51,510 bases of DNA, taken from positions 1 to 51,510 of the forward strand of contig JAFTHS010000047.1 in the NCBI GenBank assembly GCA_017457295.1, given 5' to 3'. The DNA is from Paludibacteraceae bacterium. GTDB lineage: Bacteria; Bacteroidota; Bacteroidia; Bacteroidales; Paludibacteraceae. Each line of letters starts with the position of its first letter. The first letter of the stretch is position 1. The translations under genes and the position numbers were made by a program. Shown in pieces: positions 35,502 through 44,753 of this stretch. The notes beneath the pieces were generated by a model. It was not told where the DNA came from and ran no database searches. It saw nothing but the letters and a program-made list of their open reading frames with translations.

Positions 35502-36631
35502 TAAATATCCTTGATATAGGCACGACGGCGTTTATGAATCTTGTGTGGGAACATCTCCCAATGCGATTGATTCTTGCTATTGGTTTCCAATATAGCAGTT
35601 GTCTCAACACGCTTGATTCCATATTGCACGAAGTATGGGTGTTGGTCAGCAATAATCACTGCATTCAACCCCTTATCTTGATAATCAGGACGTACTGCAA
35701 TAATCAGCAAATCAAATGCTTCCATCTGCTTTGCACGAAGTGCTTTCACCAAATGATACCAACCTAATGGGAATAACTTGCCCTTGCATTTGCGCAACGC
35801 ATCTGACACATCAGGCATACCTACACCTACGCCCACCACTTCATCTTTTTCATTCACCACCACAGTGACAAAATCAAAGTTCAGCAAAGGGAAATAGATA
35901 TCACAATAATACTTCTTTTGACGTTCCGTCATTGGTTGGAAATTGTACAACTTTTGGTATGCCACATCTATCACATCCATATACTGCATACCATATTTCT
36001 TCACCAGTTCCTTGCAATTCTTCACCTTATCCACTCTCACGCCGCTACGCTCACGCACAATCTTGTCGAAACGCGCAAAACGCTCGGGCAATTCAGTTGG
36101 AGGATAAATCTGATACTCAATCCAATCGGCCTCTTTCACCAAGCCATACTCGTCCATATGACGCACATAGTATGGATAATTGTAGAGCGAAGCCATAGGA
36201 GCAAGTTGGTCATATCCCTCAAGGAGCAAACCTTGGTGATCAAAATCAGTAAAGCCCACTGGGCCATTGATTTGCTCCATTCCTTTTGCTTTTCCCCAAG
36301 CTGCCACTGCATCTAATAGAGCAAAACTAACTTCTTGGTCATCAATAAAATCTATCCAACCAAAACGAACATGCTTCACTTTCCATTTCTCATTGGCTGC
36401 ATGGTTGATAATACCAGCAATACGACCTACAACTCGTTTGTCGCGATAGGCCATATAGAGAACATATTCACATACTTCATGGGCTGGATTGTGTTTTTCA
36501 TCAAAAGTGTTGATTTCATCGTCAATTAGTTGAGGGCAATAATATTCACTATCTTTGTAGAACTCATTCCCAAAACGCACGAACTCTTTTAATTCTCTAC
36601 GAGTCGTAATTTCCTTAATTTCTACTGCCAT
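35501..36631 (-). CDS. GNAT-like acetyltransferase-fold protein
   Basis: From the ATG at 36631 (MAVEIKEITTRRE) the product is 376 residues. It resembles large Bacteroidota GNAT-like proteins of unknown substrate, with sequences YKDSEYYCPQLIDDE, RVVGRIAGIINHAANE, GPVGFTDFDHQGLLLEGYD and VVNEKDEVVGVGVGMPD. An earlier in-frame ATG at 36661 lies inside the promoter's -7 box (36659–36666) and upstream of the expected transcript start, so it is unlikely to be used. It heads a coupled unit with the Fur-family regulator and the zinc peptidase. Confidence 0.8.
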   Translation of the reverse strand: MAVEIKEITTRRELKEFVRFGNEFYKDSEYYCPQLIDDEINTFDEKHNPAHEVCEYVLYMAYRDKRVVGRIAGIINHAANEKWKVKHVRFGWIDFIDDQEVSFALLDAVAAWGKAKGMEQINGPVGFTDFDHQGLLLEGYDQLAPMASLYNYPYYVRHMDEYGLVKEADWIEYQIYPPTELPERFARFDKIVRERSGVRVDKVKNCKELVKKYGMQYMDVIDVAYQKLYNFQPMTERQKKYYCDIYFPLLNFDFVTVVVNEKDEVVGVGVGMPDVSDALRKCKGKLFPLGWYHLVKALRAKQMEAFDLLIIAVRPDYQDKGLNAVIIADQHPYFVQYGIKRVETTAILETNSKNQSHWEMFPHKIHKRRRAYIKDI

Positions 36632-36658
36632 AATTAAAAAAAATGCACAATTTGAGCG

Positions 36659-36690
36659 CAAAATTACAAATAATTTCTAGAAAAAACAAA
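36659..36690 (-). promoter_or_regulatory. Promoter of the acetyltransferase–Fur–peptidase unit
   Basis: On the minus strand: TTTG (36687–36690), 20 bases, then TAATTTTG (36659–36666). Transcription should begin near 36652. On the plus strand a TAATTTTG box (36709–36716) may serve the divergent LOG gene, but no TTTG at the usual distance is seen for it. Confidence 0.75.
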
Positions 36691-36759
36691 TATATCGATA
36701 TTTTTTTGTAATTTTGCAGTCGATTTTGTAATGTTTACAAAAAATAAGAGATTATTGCT

Positions 36760-37347
36760 ATGAAAGAGGTTCATTCTATCGCTATATATTGCTCTAGTTC
36801 AAACAAAGTTCGTGAATCATATATGCAAGCGGCAGAACGCTTGGGTGAATTATTTGCAAAAGCAAATATTCAACTCATTTATGGTGATGGTGGCATAGGC
36901 CTGATGGCTGCGGCTGCTCAAGGAGCTTTGGATGCAGGAGGCAAAGTGCTAGGAGTAATACCCCAATTTATGGTGGATGCGGGTTGGAATAATCCCCGCA
37001 GTACAAAAACCATTGTGACGGAGACAATGCACGAGCGCAAGGCCACCATCTGTCAGCACGCTGATGCTATGGTGGCATTGCCTGGAGGCATAGGTACCTT
37101 TGAGGAATTACTAGAATGCTTGACATGGAAGCAGTTGGGACTACATACATGCCCCGTGGTGATACTGAACACTGATGGATATTATGATCGACTATTGTCA
37201 TGCATCGACTATATGATAGAAGAACAAATGATGCGCCCTATCCATCGAGAGATGTTTATTGTAGTCTCTACTCCCGAGGAAGTACTGCCAGCCATCATGT
37301 CAGCTCCGCAATGGGATCCTTCTACCAGAAGATTAGCGGCTATCTAA
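36760..37347 (+). CDS. LOG-family protein (nucleoside 5'-monophosphate phosphoribohydrolase)
   Basis: The 195-residue Rossmann-like protein carries the family motif PGGIGTFEELLECLTWKQLG (about 108–127) and an N-terminal IAIYCSSS with YGDGGIGLMAA. LOG family members cleave the N-glycosidic bond of nucleotide monophosphates, for example cytokinin riboside 5'-monophosphate or AMP. Length is typical. It heads a plus-strand run, 40 bases before the DUF4271 gene, and is divergent from the acetyltransferase-like gene. Confidence 0.9.
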   Translation: MKEVHSIAIYCSSSNKVRESYMQAAERLGELFAKANIQLIYGDGGIGLMAAAAQGALDAGGKVLGVIPQFMVDAGWNNPRSTKTIVTETMHERKATICQHADAMVALPGGIGTFEELLECLTWKQLGLHTCPVVILNTDGYYDRLLSCIDYMIEEQMMRPIHREMFIVVSTPEEVLPAIMSAPQWDPSTRRLAAI

Positions 37348-37387
37348 TCCATTTAGCATACACTACATTGCAACACACAGCACAACC

Positions 37388-38020
37388 TTGATTCACACAT
37401 TGCACATATCATCGCTATACACAACCACTTGGGTCAGGTGGGTGCTGTTGGTATTATTGATTATTGGCATAGTTTGCAATGGCCAGTTAAAAGGCCTATT
37501 GGGTAGTGTGTTTAGTCGCTCAGAACGCGTGTACGGCATTCAAGCACAAACGATAGGGAATGCTATTATGACGTGGTTATTTCGCCTCGGCATATTGGCA
37601 TTGACTATTAGCATACTGAGCCATACAGGTGGAGCATTCTTATGGATCACCTATATTAAGGCCTTAGCAGCGGTGGTAGTGGTGTATGTACTTCAAATGC
37701 TATTGGTACGCTGGATAGGATGGGTATTTGTGACACCTAAAGTGATGGATATAGCATTAGAGCAATACCACAACTTGCGTATGTTGGCATGCTATCTGCT
37801 CTACCCTGTCCTCTTGATAGTAATCAACTGGCCCAACACGTTAGCCACTTATATCCTATTGGGAATCATATTTCTGCTATTCACGGTTGCATTCATATGG
37901 AAGGGTATTCAACTATTTTATACAAAACCCCTTTCCATCTTATATATACTAATCTTTTTTGTGAGTTTGGAGATTATTCCTCTGGCTGCAGTGTACAACG
38001 TTCATCTACTTTTTACATAA
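37388..38020 (+). CDS. DUF4271 membrane protein
   Basis: The 210-residue integral membrane protein has about six hydrophobic helices. It fits DUF4271, a Bacteroidota family usually found directly before hemD, and the gene order here agrees. The start is TTG at 37388: no ATG occurs in frame before well into the helices and the frame is blocked nowhere near. Function unknown. Confidence 0.78.
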   Translation: MIHTLHISSLYTTTWVRWVLLVLLIIGIVCNGQLKGLLGSVFSRSERVYGIQAQTIGNAIMTWLFRLGILALTISILSHTGGAFLWITYIKALAAVVVVYVLQMLLVRWIGWVFVTPKVMDIALEQYHNLRMLACYLLYPVLLIVINWPNTLATYILLGIIFLLFTVAFIWKGIQLFYTKPLSILYILIFFVSLEIIPLAAVYNVHLLFT

Positions 38021-38035
38021 TTTACATTTGCGATT

Positions 38036-38788
38036 ATGAAACAAATAAAAAATATTCTTATTTCCCAACCCAAGCCATTGTCTGACCGTAATCCATACGC
38101 AGATATGGAATCACTATATGGAGTGAAATGCGATTTTCAGCAACTGATTCGTATAGAGGGAATCAGTGTTCGCGAGTTCCGAGATCAACACGTATATTTG
38201 GAAGAATATACGGCTGTGATTGTCAGTTCACGCCTAGGTATTGATCATTTTTTCCGTTTGTGTGAAGAGTCGCGTTTTACAGTGCCTCAGACGATGCACT
38301 ACTATTGCATATCAGAGGCCGTAGGCAACTATCTGCAAAAGTATATTCAATATCGCAAGCGCAAAGTGTTTACCGCAGAAAACAATCGCTTTGAGGATTT
38401 GCTACCCGCTATGTTCCGTCGCCCCAATGAGAAGTACCTGATGGTAATGTCGGATGTGCACAATGATGATGACTTGAATATGTTTGCAGAGAACAACATC
38501 AAAGTGAAGCCTGCCATCATGTATCGCACAGTGGCTACTGAATGGCCAACAGATAAGCCATTCAATTATGATATGATTGTGCTATTCACACCATCGGGAG
38601 TAGCAGCACTGAAGAAAAATTTTCCGGATTGGCAACAGGGTGATACAGTGCTAGCATGCTTTGGAGCAAACACATTAGCTGCTATAGAGGAGAATGGTTG
38701 GACTGCAAACATACAAGCACCTACTCCGGAGTGTCCAAGCATCACCACCGCTATCAAAAATTACTTGGAGGCACAACAAAATCAATAG
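38036..38788 (+). CDS. hemD: Uroporphyrinogen-III synthase
   Basis: The 250-residue product is the cyclising enzyme of tetrapyrrole synthesis, converting hydroxymethylbilane to uroporphyrinogen III. Recognisable are the N-terminal ILISQPKP, YTAVIVSSRLGIDHFF, and the second-domain segments YDMIVLFTPSGVAAL and ACFGANTLAAIEENG. The family is poorly conserved, but the position between DUF4271 and rnpA is the standard Bacteroidota arrangement and supports the call. Length is normal. Confidence 0.9.
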   Translation: MKQIKNILISQPKPLSDRNPYADMESLYGVKCDFQQLIRIEGISVREFRDQHVYLEEYTAVIVSSRLGIDHFFRLCEESRFTVPQTMHYYCISEAVGNYLQKYIQYRKRKVFTAENNRFEDLLPAMFRRPNEKYLMVMSDVHNDDDLNMFAENNIKVKPAIMYRTVATEWPTDKPFNYDMIVLFTPSGVAALKKNFPDWQQGDTVLACFGANTLAAIEENGWTANIQAPTPECPSITTAIKNYLEAQQNQ

Positions 38789-38791
38789 AGC

Positions 38792-39166
38792 TTGAACTAT
38801 ACCTTTCCAAAATCTGAGAAGTTGTGTGGTCAGCCCCATATTGACCATCTATATCGCAATGGCAAACGTTTTGTGGTATGGCCTATGCGTGTGACCTACT
38901 TGCCCATAGAAGATGCTACCCAAGTATTGGTGTGGGCGCCCAAGTCGCTATTTAAGAGGGCTGTTCATCGCAATCATCTGAGACGACTGATGCGTGAGGC
39001 ATATCGATTGAACAAAGGTATTATTGAAAATGAAGAAATGCATTTTCAATTGGCTTTTAACTATATCGACAAAGAGATGCAACCCTTCTCAGTAGTAGAA
39101 AAAGCCATGTGCAAAGCCCTAAAGCGCATCAGTAATACTGCGACCAATAGCCCACAAGAAAACTAA
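38792..39166 (+). CDS. rnpA: Ribonuclease P protein component
   Basis: The 124-residue basic protein helps RNase P RNA remove 5' leaders from tRNA precursors. The RNR-type motif is [22 protein letters not shown] (about residues 50–71), and the N-terminal [21 protein letters not shown] is typical. The start is TTG at 38792, three bases after the hemD stop. It is followed by yidD after 13 bases, as usual. Confidence 0.94.
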   Translation: MNYTFPKSEKLCGQPHIDHLYRNGKRFVVWPMRVTYLPIEDATQVLVWAPKSLFKRAVHRNHLRRLMREAYRLNKGIIENEEMHFQLAFNYIDKEMQPFSVVEKAMCKALKRISNTATNSPQEN

Positions 39167-39179
39167 GATCACGAATGGT

Positions 39180-39407
39180 ATGACACTTAAGACTCTGATA
39201 CGAAAACTATTTCTACTGCCTGTATATTTCTACAGATATTGTATATCTCCGCTAACACCTCCATCGTGCCGATACACCCCCACATGTAGCCAATACATGG
39301 TAGAAGCGGTGATGAAGTATGGGATATTCAAAGGAGGATGGATGGGCATTAAGCGCATCTTGCGTTGCAATCCTTGGGGCGGTAGTGGATACGATCCTGT
39401 GCCGTAA
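39180..39407 (+). CDS. yidD: Membrane protein insertion efficiency factor YidD
   Basis: The 75-residue protein carries the family pattern [17 protein letters not shown] and [14 protein letters not shown]. It is membrane associated and helps YidC-dependent insertion. It directly follows rnpA, the common arrangement. Confidence 0.95.
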   Translation: MTLKTLIRKLFLLPVYFYRYCISPLTPPSCRYTPTCSQYMVEAVMKYGIFKGGWMGIKRILRCNPWGGSGYDPVP

Positions 39408-39417
39408 GAGAACTAAT

Positions 39418-39445
39418 AATTAGGAATTTTGAATTAGGAATTATG
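39418..39445 (+). repeat. 7-bp tandem array reaching the trmD start codon
   Basis: AATT recurs at 39418, 39425, 39432 and 39439 (units AATTAGG, AATTTTG, AATTAGG, AATTATG). The last unit contains the ATG (39443) of trmD. On the minus strand the same unit family builds the array before the 85-residue gene at 13267. Confidence 0.82.
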
Positions 39446-40120
39446 CGAATAGATATTCTTACCGCTTGTCCAGAGTTGTTAGAGTCTCCACTCAACCACT
39501 CGATTATTCAGCGAGCCAAAGATAAAGGGTTGGCTGAAATCTATGTGCACAATCTACGCGATTACACCTTAGACAAACATCGGAAGATTGATGACTATGC
39601 CTTTGGTTTCGGTGCAGGCATGGTACTGCAAGTAGAACCAATAGACCGTGCTATTGCACATTTAACTAGCCAACGCCACTATGATGAGATCATCTTCACT
39701 GCTCCAGATGGCGAACGGTTTACCCAACGCGAAGCCAATGCATTATCTCTGAAAGAGAATATCATCATCCTATGTGGACACTACAAGGGAGTGGACCAGC
39801 GAGTGCGCGATCATTTGATTACAAAAGAATATACCATTGGCGATTTTGTTCTCACAGGTGGTGAAATGCCCGCAGCCATCATGACTGATGCTATTGTCCG
39901 CCTATTGCCAGGCGCTATTGGCGATGAGACAAGCGCATTGAGCGACAGTTTTCAAGATGGCCTGTTAGAGCCAGGTGTATATACTCGTCCAGCAGAATAC
40001 AAAGGATGGAAGGTACCCGAAATATTGCTATCTGGTCATCAAGCCAAGATAGAAGAGTGGCTTTACGAAGAGTCTATTCGCCATACTAGAGAACGTCGTC
40101 CCGATTTGTTGGAGGAATAG
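39443..40120 (+). CDS. trmD: tRNA (guanine-N1)-methyltransferase
   Basis: The 225-residue SPOUT methyltransferase makes m1G37 next to the anticodon, using S-adenosylmethionine. Motifs: [18 protein letters not shown] at the N-terminus, [10 protein letters not shown], the knot region [11 protein letters not shown] and [12 protein letters not shown], and [19 protein letters not shown]. Length is usual. It starts 35 bases after yidD. The start codon lies in the last unit of a 7-bp array, so there is no ordinary ribosome-binding sequence. Confidence 0.96.
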   Translation: MRIDILTACPELLESPLNHSIIQRAKDKGLAEIYVHNLRDYTLDKHRKIDDYAFGFGAGMVLQVEPIDRAIAHLTSQRHYDEIIFTAPDGERFTQREANALSLKENIIILCGHYKGVDQRVRDHLITKEYTIGDFVLTGGEMPAAIMTDAIVRLLPGAIGDETSALSDSFQDGLLEPGVYTRPAEYKGWKVPEILLSGHQAKIEEWLYEESIRHTRERRPDLLEE

Positions 40121-40145
40121 AAATTTCAAATTACTCTATAATGAC

Positions 40146-40172
40146 ACGAGACTGCCCGTCGGGCAGTCTCGT
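40146..40172. terminator. Bidirectional hairpin between convergent genes
   Basis: A perfect 12-bp stem ACGAGACTGCCC / GGGCAGTCTCGT with a 3-base loop, between trmD and the convergent 932-residue gene. There is little T tract, so strength is uncertain. Confidence 0.75.
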
Positions 40173-40202
40173 TGCGTAAAGATATTGTTTTGTCAACAAT
40201 TA

Positions 40203-43001
40203 TTATAGCGTATTTCCTAAAACATCGTAGCGGATGCCATTGCTGATAATAATGAGTCGGCCGTTCTCAAGTACTTTTTGTACATTGTGTTGCACTTTAT
40301 GATTTTCAACTGCTGTATTATCTCCCCAGAAATACACATTGTCAATAAAGAATTGCTTACCATTGCCATTGAAGAACTTAATCTGCATGAATTTGGTGAA
40401 ATCTACCGTAGGGTAAGTGGAGAATGGAATATCAAATTGGTTCCATTTTCCTGCTTGTAATCGCATGGTATAAGAGCCCTCTTTATTGGTAGGTGTGGCC
40501 AGAGATATTGGTGTGATATCAAGGAGGGCATCTTCTGCACAATATACATCCACGTGCATATTGCCAGTACGTGCCACATTGAATGCCTTATTATCGTTGA
40601 TCTCCCAGCCAAGATAATCTGTGTTAGTAAACAGATAGCATTGATCATTTGGAGCAAGATAACCCGTAGTAGCAATGGTTTGTTGTGCCCAACCACCCAT
40701 CCAGAAATAGGTAGGAGATGTATAAGCATCGCTATAGATGGAGATAACTATATTTGGATCGTGAGTTGGCGTAGGTGCCGACGCAGGACCTTTCAAGGTA
40801 GCTATATCCAAAGTGATAGTATCGGAAGCATTATCGCCCAAGTCGAAGGCGACAATCTGCAACTGAGTTTGCGTAGAAGGCAGCAGCGGTTCTACTCGGA
40901 TAGTTTTGGTAATACCAGAAGTGGCAGGAGCAGAGAGCAATAGACTATCTTGGTGATATACATGGAAGAATACTACTCCTGACTCATCGGTAGCCGAGCA
41001 ATCGAGTGTAACAGAGAAATAATCTGCCTCTTTGAGAGTAGCAGTGATATTAGTAGGAGCAATACTATCCTCAAGAGCAGAGGTACGATAGAAATAGAGA
41101 TTATCCACCGCAAAAGTGGAAAGTTCAGGATTACCATCTGAGAATTTCATTTGAAAAATAGAGGTAAGGTCGAGCCCCTTGAAGTCAGCAACAGGGATAT
41201 CAAAATGATTCCATTGTTGTCCTACTAGGTTCACAAAAACACCTTTGCCATCATCCGTAGTTAACCCAGGGCCACCATAGATAGGTGTAAGCTTCATCTT
41301 ACCATCATTTGCTGCCCAAATATCTACGTGCATATACTCCATATGTTTCACAAATATTGGAGTAGCAACTGCCCATCCAAGCCAGTTGAAAGAGGTGTAG
41401 TATGCATAATTATCTCCATCAATATTCTTTTGCTCATAGACCGTAGCATCACCCCAATTCTCTTTATAAGACCATGTTGGATTGATCTCATAAACATCCG
41501 AATAGATTGCATGTACTAGCGCTGCATCATGTGTAGGCACGGGTGCTGCAGTTTGAGGAGTGGCATAATATTTAGCAGTAGTGGCTTCTACGTTAACAGA
41601 ATTATCGGATATGTTGCCCGCTCCATCAATCGCATGAATGGTAAAATTGTATTTAGTTTCTGGTTTAAGTCCTGTAATAGTAAGTAGGTCATTATCTACT
41701 GAGAACTTGCCATTGAGACCATTAGCAGGATCAGTAACTTGGCACTGAGCCACTAGGATATTGTCGGTAGCCTTGATGCGCACTTGCGCCTTATCAAAAG
41801 AGGTAGATACGAGTTCTGCAGATTGGATAGCAGGTTTCTCTGTATCTGGAACCAGAGAACCGAAAGCTTGTATCTCATATACTTTCATGCCATATTGCGT
41901 AGAAGCACGAGTAGAGAAGAAGCGAATATAGCGTACCTCTTTGGTTTTATCAGGTTGATCGTACCAGAAGTCGGTGTGGTGCCAAATATTGGTATTTCCC
42001 ACATAGTTATACACAGTATCCCAATTTTGGTTATCTTTAGATACATCAAAATGATACAATTCAGAACATGCACCCTCGAAGTGAATAGAAATGAGGTCGA
42101 GGTTGTAGGCATTCTTGAGATCAATGATATACCATGCATCGTAGGTGCGCTCTTCGGCAGAAGTGCCTGTATTAGCATGTGCTACCCACATGGAAGCATC
42201 ATTACCATCCACCGCCTTTTCAGGAGTGTCATTGCCTTCATAACCGCTTGCAGAATGGAAATGATTGAGAGCAATATTCTCGCCTTCGTAACCAAACACG
42301 ATGAACTCAGGAGCTACAACATCATCCACATTTGCGGTAATAGTAGCTTTTCCCTTTTGCTTAGGATAGTACTTGCCATCGACTACTTCGCCTGCGCCAG
42401 CAGGTTGGATGGTATAAGTAGGCTTCACTTCCATTTGTTTGCCATTTTGGTCAGGCGCTGTGATAGCAAGGTTGACAAACTCTCCTACTCTACATACATT
42501 GTTGTCAGGAGTTACAGTGAGAGATTGTAGCACGCTGGCACCGGCCTTGTACACACGGAACTCGAAGAACGAATAACCATACCCTGTACCACGCTCTTTA
42601 CCATCGAAGCGAATGTAACGTGCAGTGGTCTCTTTGAACTCTAAAGTTTGCGTATGAGGGAAGCCACTGAGAGACTGCCCTTCGATTTCAATAATAGGTG
42701 TGAAAGCAGCATTATCTGCAGAAGCAGAGATAGTGAAGGTTTTGCCATAAGCACCTTCCCAAATGATTTGGATGGTATTGAAAGTGCGGCTTTGTCCCAT
42801 ATCTAACACCCACCATTGAGGGTCAGAGAATTCAGATTCCCAACGAGAACCTTTGTTGTCATCAATAGCTGCAGCTGCATTACCTGATGAAGCAGTAGCT
42901 GAGGAACCATTGGATGTCAATGCAAAATTGACATCGGTGTCTTGTGCACAAACAGCAATAGCACACAGACAAGCAAAAAGAGAAAGATAAAAGTGCTTCA
43001 T
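40203..43001 (-). CDS. Secreted modular protein: two discoidin-type domains, Fn3-like domains, two IYSD modules, sorting tail
   Basis: The 932-residue product has a signal peptide (1–19). It then has two F5/8-type-C (discoidin-like) carbohydrate-binding domains at about 22–152 and 242–380, with RWESEFSDPQWWVLDMG and the second ending YEIQAFG. A BIG/Fn3-type stretch follows at 387–475. Next come two IYSD modules at about 495–640 and 750–885 (IYSDVY/IYSDAY, LGWA/LGWE, MHVDI/MHVDV, IDNVYFW type), separated by an Fn3-like domain. The last 27 residues (ENGRLIIISNGIRYDVLG) are the shared tail. It has no catalytic domain, so it is a surface glycan-binding or adhesion protein. It is last in the minus-strand accessory block. 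Confidence 0.8.
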   Translation of the reverse strand: MKHFYLSLFACLCAIAVCAQDTDVNFALTSNGSSATASSGNAAAAIDDNKGSRWESEFSDPQWWVLDMGQSRTFNTIQIIWEGAYGKTFTISASADNAAFTPIIEIEGQSLSGFPHTQTLEFKETTARYIRFDGKERGTGYGYSFFEFRVYKAGASVLQSLTVTPDNNVCRVGEFVNLAITAPDQNGKQMEVKPTYTIQPAGAGEVVDGKYYPKQKGKATITANVDDVVAPEFIVFGYEGENIALNHFHSASGYEGNDTPEKAVDGNDASMWVAHANTGTSAEERTYDAWYIIDLKNAYNLDLISIHFEGACSELYHFDVSKDNQNWDTVYNYVGNTNIWHHTDFWYDQPDKTKEVRYIRFFSTRASTQYGMKVYEIQAFGSLVPDTEKPAIQSAELVSTSFDKAQVRIKATDNILVAQCQVTDPANGLNGKFSVDNDLLTITGLKPETKYNFTIHAIDGAGNISDNSVNVEATTAKYYATPQTAAPVPTHDAALVHAIYSDVYEINPTWSYKENWGDATVYEQKNIDGDNYAYYTSFNWLGWAVATPIFVKHMEYMHVDIWAANDGKMKLTPIYGGPGLTTDDGKGVFVNLVGQQWNHFDIPVADFKGLDLTSIFQMKFSDGNPELSTFAVDNLYFYRTSALEDSIAPTNITATLKEADYFSVTLDCSATDESGVVFFHVYHQDSLLLSAPATSGITKTIRVEPLLPSTQTQLQIVAFDLGDNASDTITLDIATLKGPASAPTPTHDPNIVISIYSDAYTSPTYFWMGGWAQQTIATTGYLAPNDQCYLFTNTDYLGWEINDNKAFNVARTGNMHVDVYCAEDALLDITPISLATPTNKEGSYTMRLQAGKWNQFDIPFSTYPTVDFTKFMQIKFFNGNGKQFFIDNVYFWGDNTAVENHKVQHNVQKVLENGRLIIISNGIRYDVLGNTL

Positions 43002-43050
43002 GATTGTAAAATTTTAGAGTTGTGTAATATTGTCTTGGATTATTTAGGAA

Positions 43051-43077
43051 GTTAGGGAGGGAGCCACCCTCCCTAAC
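43051..43077 (-). terminator. Hairpin upstream of the 932-residue gene (twin of 44714–44742)
   Basis: Arms GTTAGGGAGGG (43051–43061) and CCCTCCCTAAC (43067–43077) pair perfectly. It has no T run. Almost the same hairpin follows the next gene upstream, so both genes end in a copied 3' structure. Confidence 0.7.
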
Positions 43078-43089
43078 CAAGGGAATAGG

Positions 43090-44655
43090 TTAGCGTACTA
43101 CGCTACCAGTGATGTCATATTTCACGCCATCGCGGATGATGATGAGTTGGCCGTTCTCAATCTTTTTGGTAGCATGTTTCTCAACGGTGATGTTCTCTAC
43201 GCCAGTACCTTCACCATAGAAATATACATTATCAATGTAGCAAGTAGAAGGCATAGAATCCCACTTTATTTGGATGATATTTGCCAAATTGATACCTACA
43301 AACTCTGTAACGAGGTCAATATCAATAGCATTCCAACCTGCTTGCAAAGCATATTCCTTCAATGCCTCACCACCCCATATAGGAGTAAACTTGATGGATG
43401 CTGCTTCAGCCACATAGATATCGAGGTGCAGTTTTGGATATGCGGTCATGTCGCCGATAGTACTACTACTATTGAACTCCCAGCCGAGGTAGTTACACTT
43501 GGTGTAATAGAACGCCTTGTCACCTTCAGCGAGCTGTACCTCTTCCTCTTTGGTGGATTGTCCCCAACCGCCAGTAACGCGAGTAACGGTAGATGTGTAA
43601 ACATCGGAGTAGATAGAGAATACTTGTGCAGAATCGCGAGTAGGAGCAGGTGCTGCCTCTGGGTGGTCTACTTGAGGAGGAGCAACCGCAGCTCCTACAT
43701 CTTTGATAGATATTTCGCTGATAGTAATTTGGCAAGGGCCAGCCAAACCGAAGTCAAATACAAGAATTTGGTTGTTGCCTTCGATACCATTGCCTGGTGC
43801 TGATACATATGTGTAATCAGCATTAGCAGGCAAATTGATTTGATTATCATATACTGGTGCCACATTATCGTCCATCTTCACGGTAACACCACCGATAGCA
43901 GCGGTAGCATGGAACTTAGCAGAGAAGACATATTGCTTTGCAGGGTCGAAAACGACATTGTGTTTGATTTTTACTTGACCTTGCCATTGACCCAAAAGTT
44001 GGCTCTTGATGTCCACGCTGACAGTGCCAGTGGCAGGGTTGTAAGTTGCAGAGCTGACGCCATCGGGTGTCCAGTTAGGTGCGATATAATAGCTATCAAG
44101 GGAGGCAGCAGCAGGGTCAAAAAGTTCAGTACCCTCTACAGATTGTTGCTCTACCTCATGTACGGTGATTTCACTGATAGTGATTTGGCAAGGAGGAGCC
44201 CAGCCAAAGTCAAAGACAAGTACTTGATCAGTACCAGCTATGCCATTGACGGGATCAGAAGTATATACATAATCCTCGTTGGCAGGCAAATTGACTTGAT
44301 TGTCATAAACCAATGCAGGGTCGCTATTGTCCATCTTGATGGTGACGCCACCAACAGCAGCCGTAGCGTGAAACTTAATAGACAAGGCATACTGCTTTGC
44401 AGAATCGAAAACCATATTGTGTTTTAGTTTTACTTGTGCTTGCCATTGGCCATAGAATTGGCTTTTGAGGTCCACAGAGAGGGTACCAGTAGTAGCATTG
44501 TAGGTAGCAGAACTGTTGGTTTCTTGTTGCCAGTTAGGAGCGAAATAGGTGCCGCCTTCAGGAATGTAGGCAGATGCAGGGTCAAACAAATTGGTTTGAG
44601 CCATGGCGCTGATTGCGAATAACGCAATAGCGAAAAGAGAAAAGATCTTTTTCAT
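43090..44655 (-). CDS. Secreted protein with duplicated carbohydrate-binding-like domain, IYSD module and sorting tail
   Basis: The 521-residue product has a signal peptide (1–19). Two beta-sandwich domains of about 150 residues follow, at about 21–170 and 175–325, and they are clear copies of each other. Both carry LFDPA, a W-Q-x-Q-V-K-[LI]-K-H-N segment and CQITISEI, and resemble CBM4/9-type domains. Then comes one IYSD module (about 345–485: FSIYSDVY, YLGWEF, LHLDIYV, YIDNVYFYG) and the tail IENGQLIIIRDGVKYDITG. No catalytic residues are visible. It is probably a surface glycan-binding protein. Confidence 0.8.
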   Translation of the reverse strand: MKKIFSLFAIALFAISAMAQTNLFDPASAYIPEGGTYFAPNWQQETNSSATYNATTGTLSVDLKSQFYGQWQAQVKLKHNMVFDSAKQYALSIKFHATAAVGGVTIKMDNSDPALVYDNQVNLPANEDYVYTSDPVNGIAGTDQVLVFDFGWAPPCQITISEITVHEVEQQSVEGTELFDPAAASLDSYYIAPNWTPDGVSSATYNPATGTVSVDIKSQLLGQWQGQVKIKHNVVFDPAKQYVFSAKFHATAAIGGVTVKMDDNVAPVYDNQINLPANADYTYVSAPGNGIEGNNQILVFDFGLAGPCQITISEISIKDVGAAVAPPQVDHPEAAPAPTRDSAQVFSIYSDVYTSTVTRVTGGWGQSTKEEEVQLAEGDKAFYYTKCNYLGWEFNSSSTIGDMTAYPKLHLDIYVAEAASIKFTPIWGGEALKEYALQAGWNAIDIDLVTEFVGINLANIIQIKWDSMPSTCYIDNVYFYGEGTGVENITVEKHATKKIENGQLIIIRDGVKYDITGSVVR

Positions 44656-44713
44656 ACGCGTAATGATTTAATGGTTAATAATTATATATAGCCAAACTTT
44701 GTTTGGATTAGAG

Positions 44714-44742
44714 GGTTAGGGAGGGAGTCACCCTCCCTAACC
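44714..44742 (-). terminator. Hairpin upstream of the 521-residue gene's 5' end (twin of 43051–43077)
   Basis: Arms GGTTAGGGAGGG (44714–44725) and CCCTCCCTAACC (44731–44742) pair perfectly around AGTCA-type loop bases. It lies just after the stop of the gene at 44754–47123 on the minus strand, as the twin does for the next gene. Confidence 0.7.
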
Positions 44743-44753
44743 TAATAAATGAA

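Noticed and set aside
41784-42530. 248-codon open frame on the plus strand
   Set aside because: Opposite the discoidin-type domains of the 932-residue gene; no signal peptide or motif.
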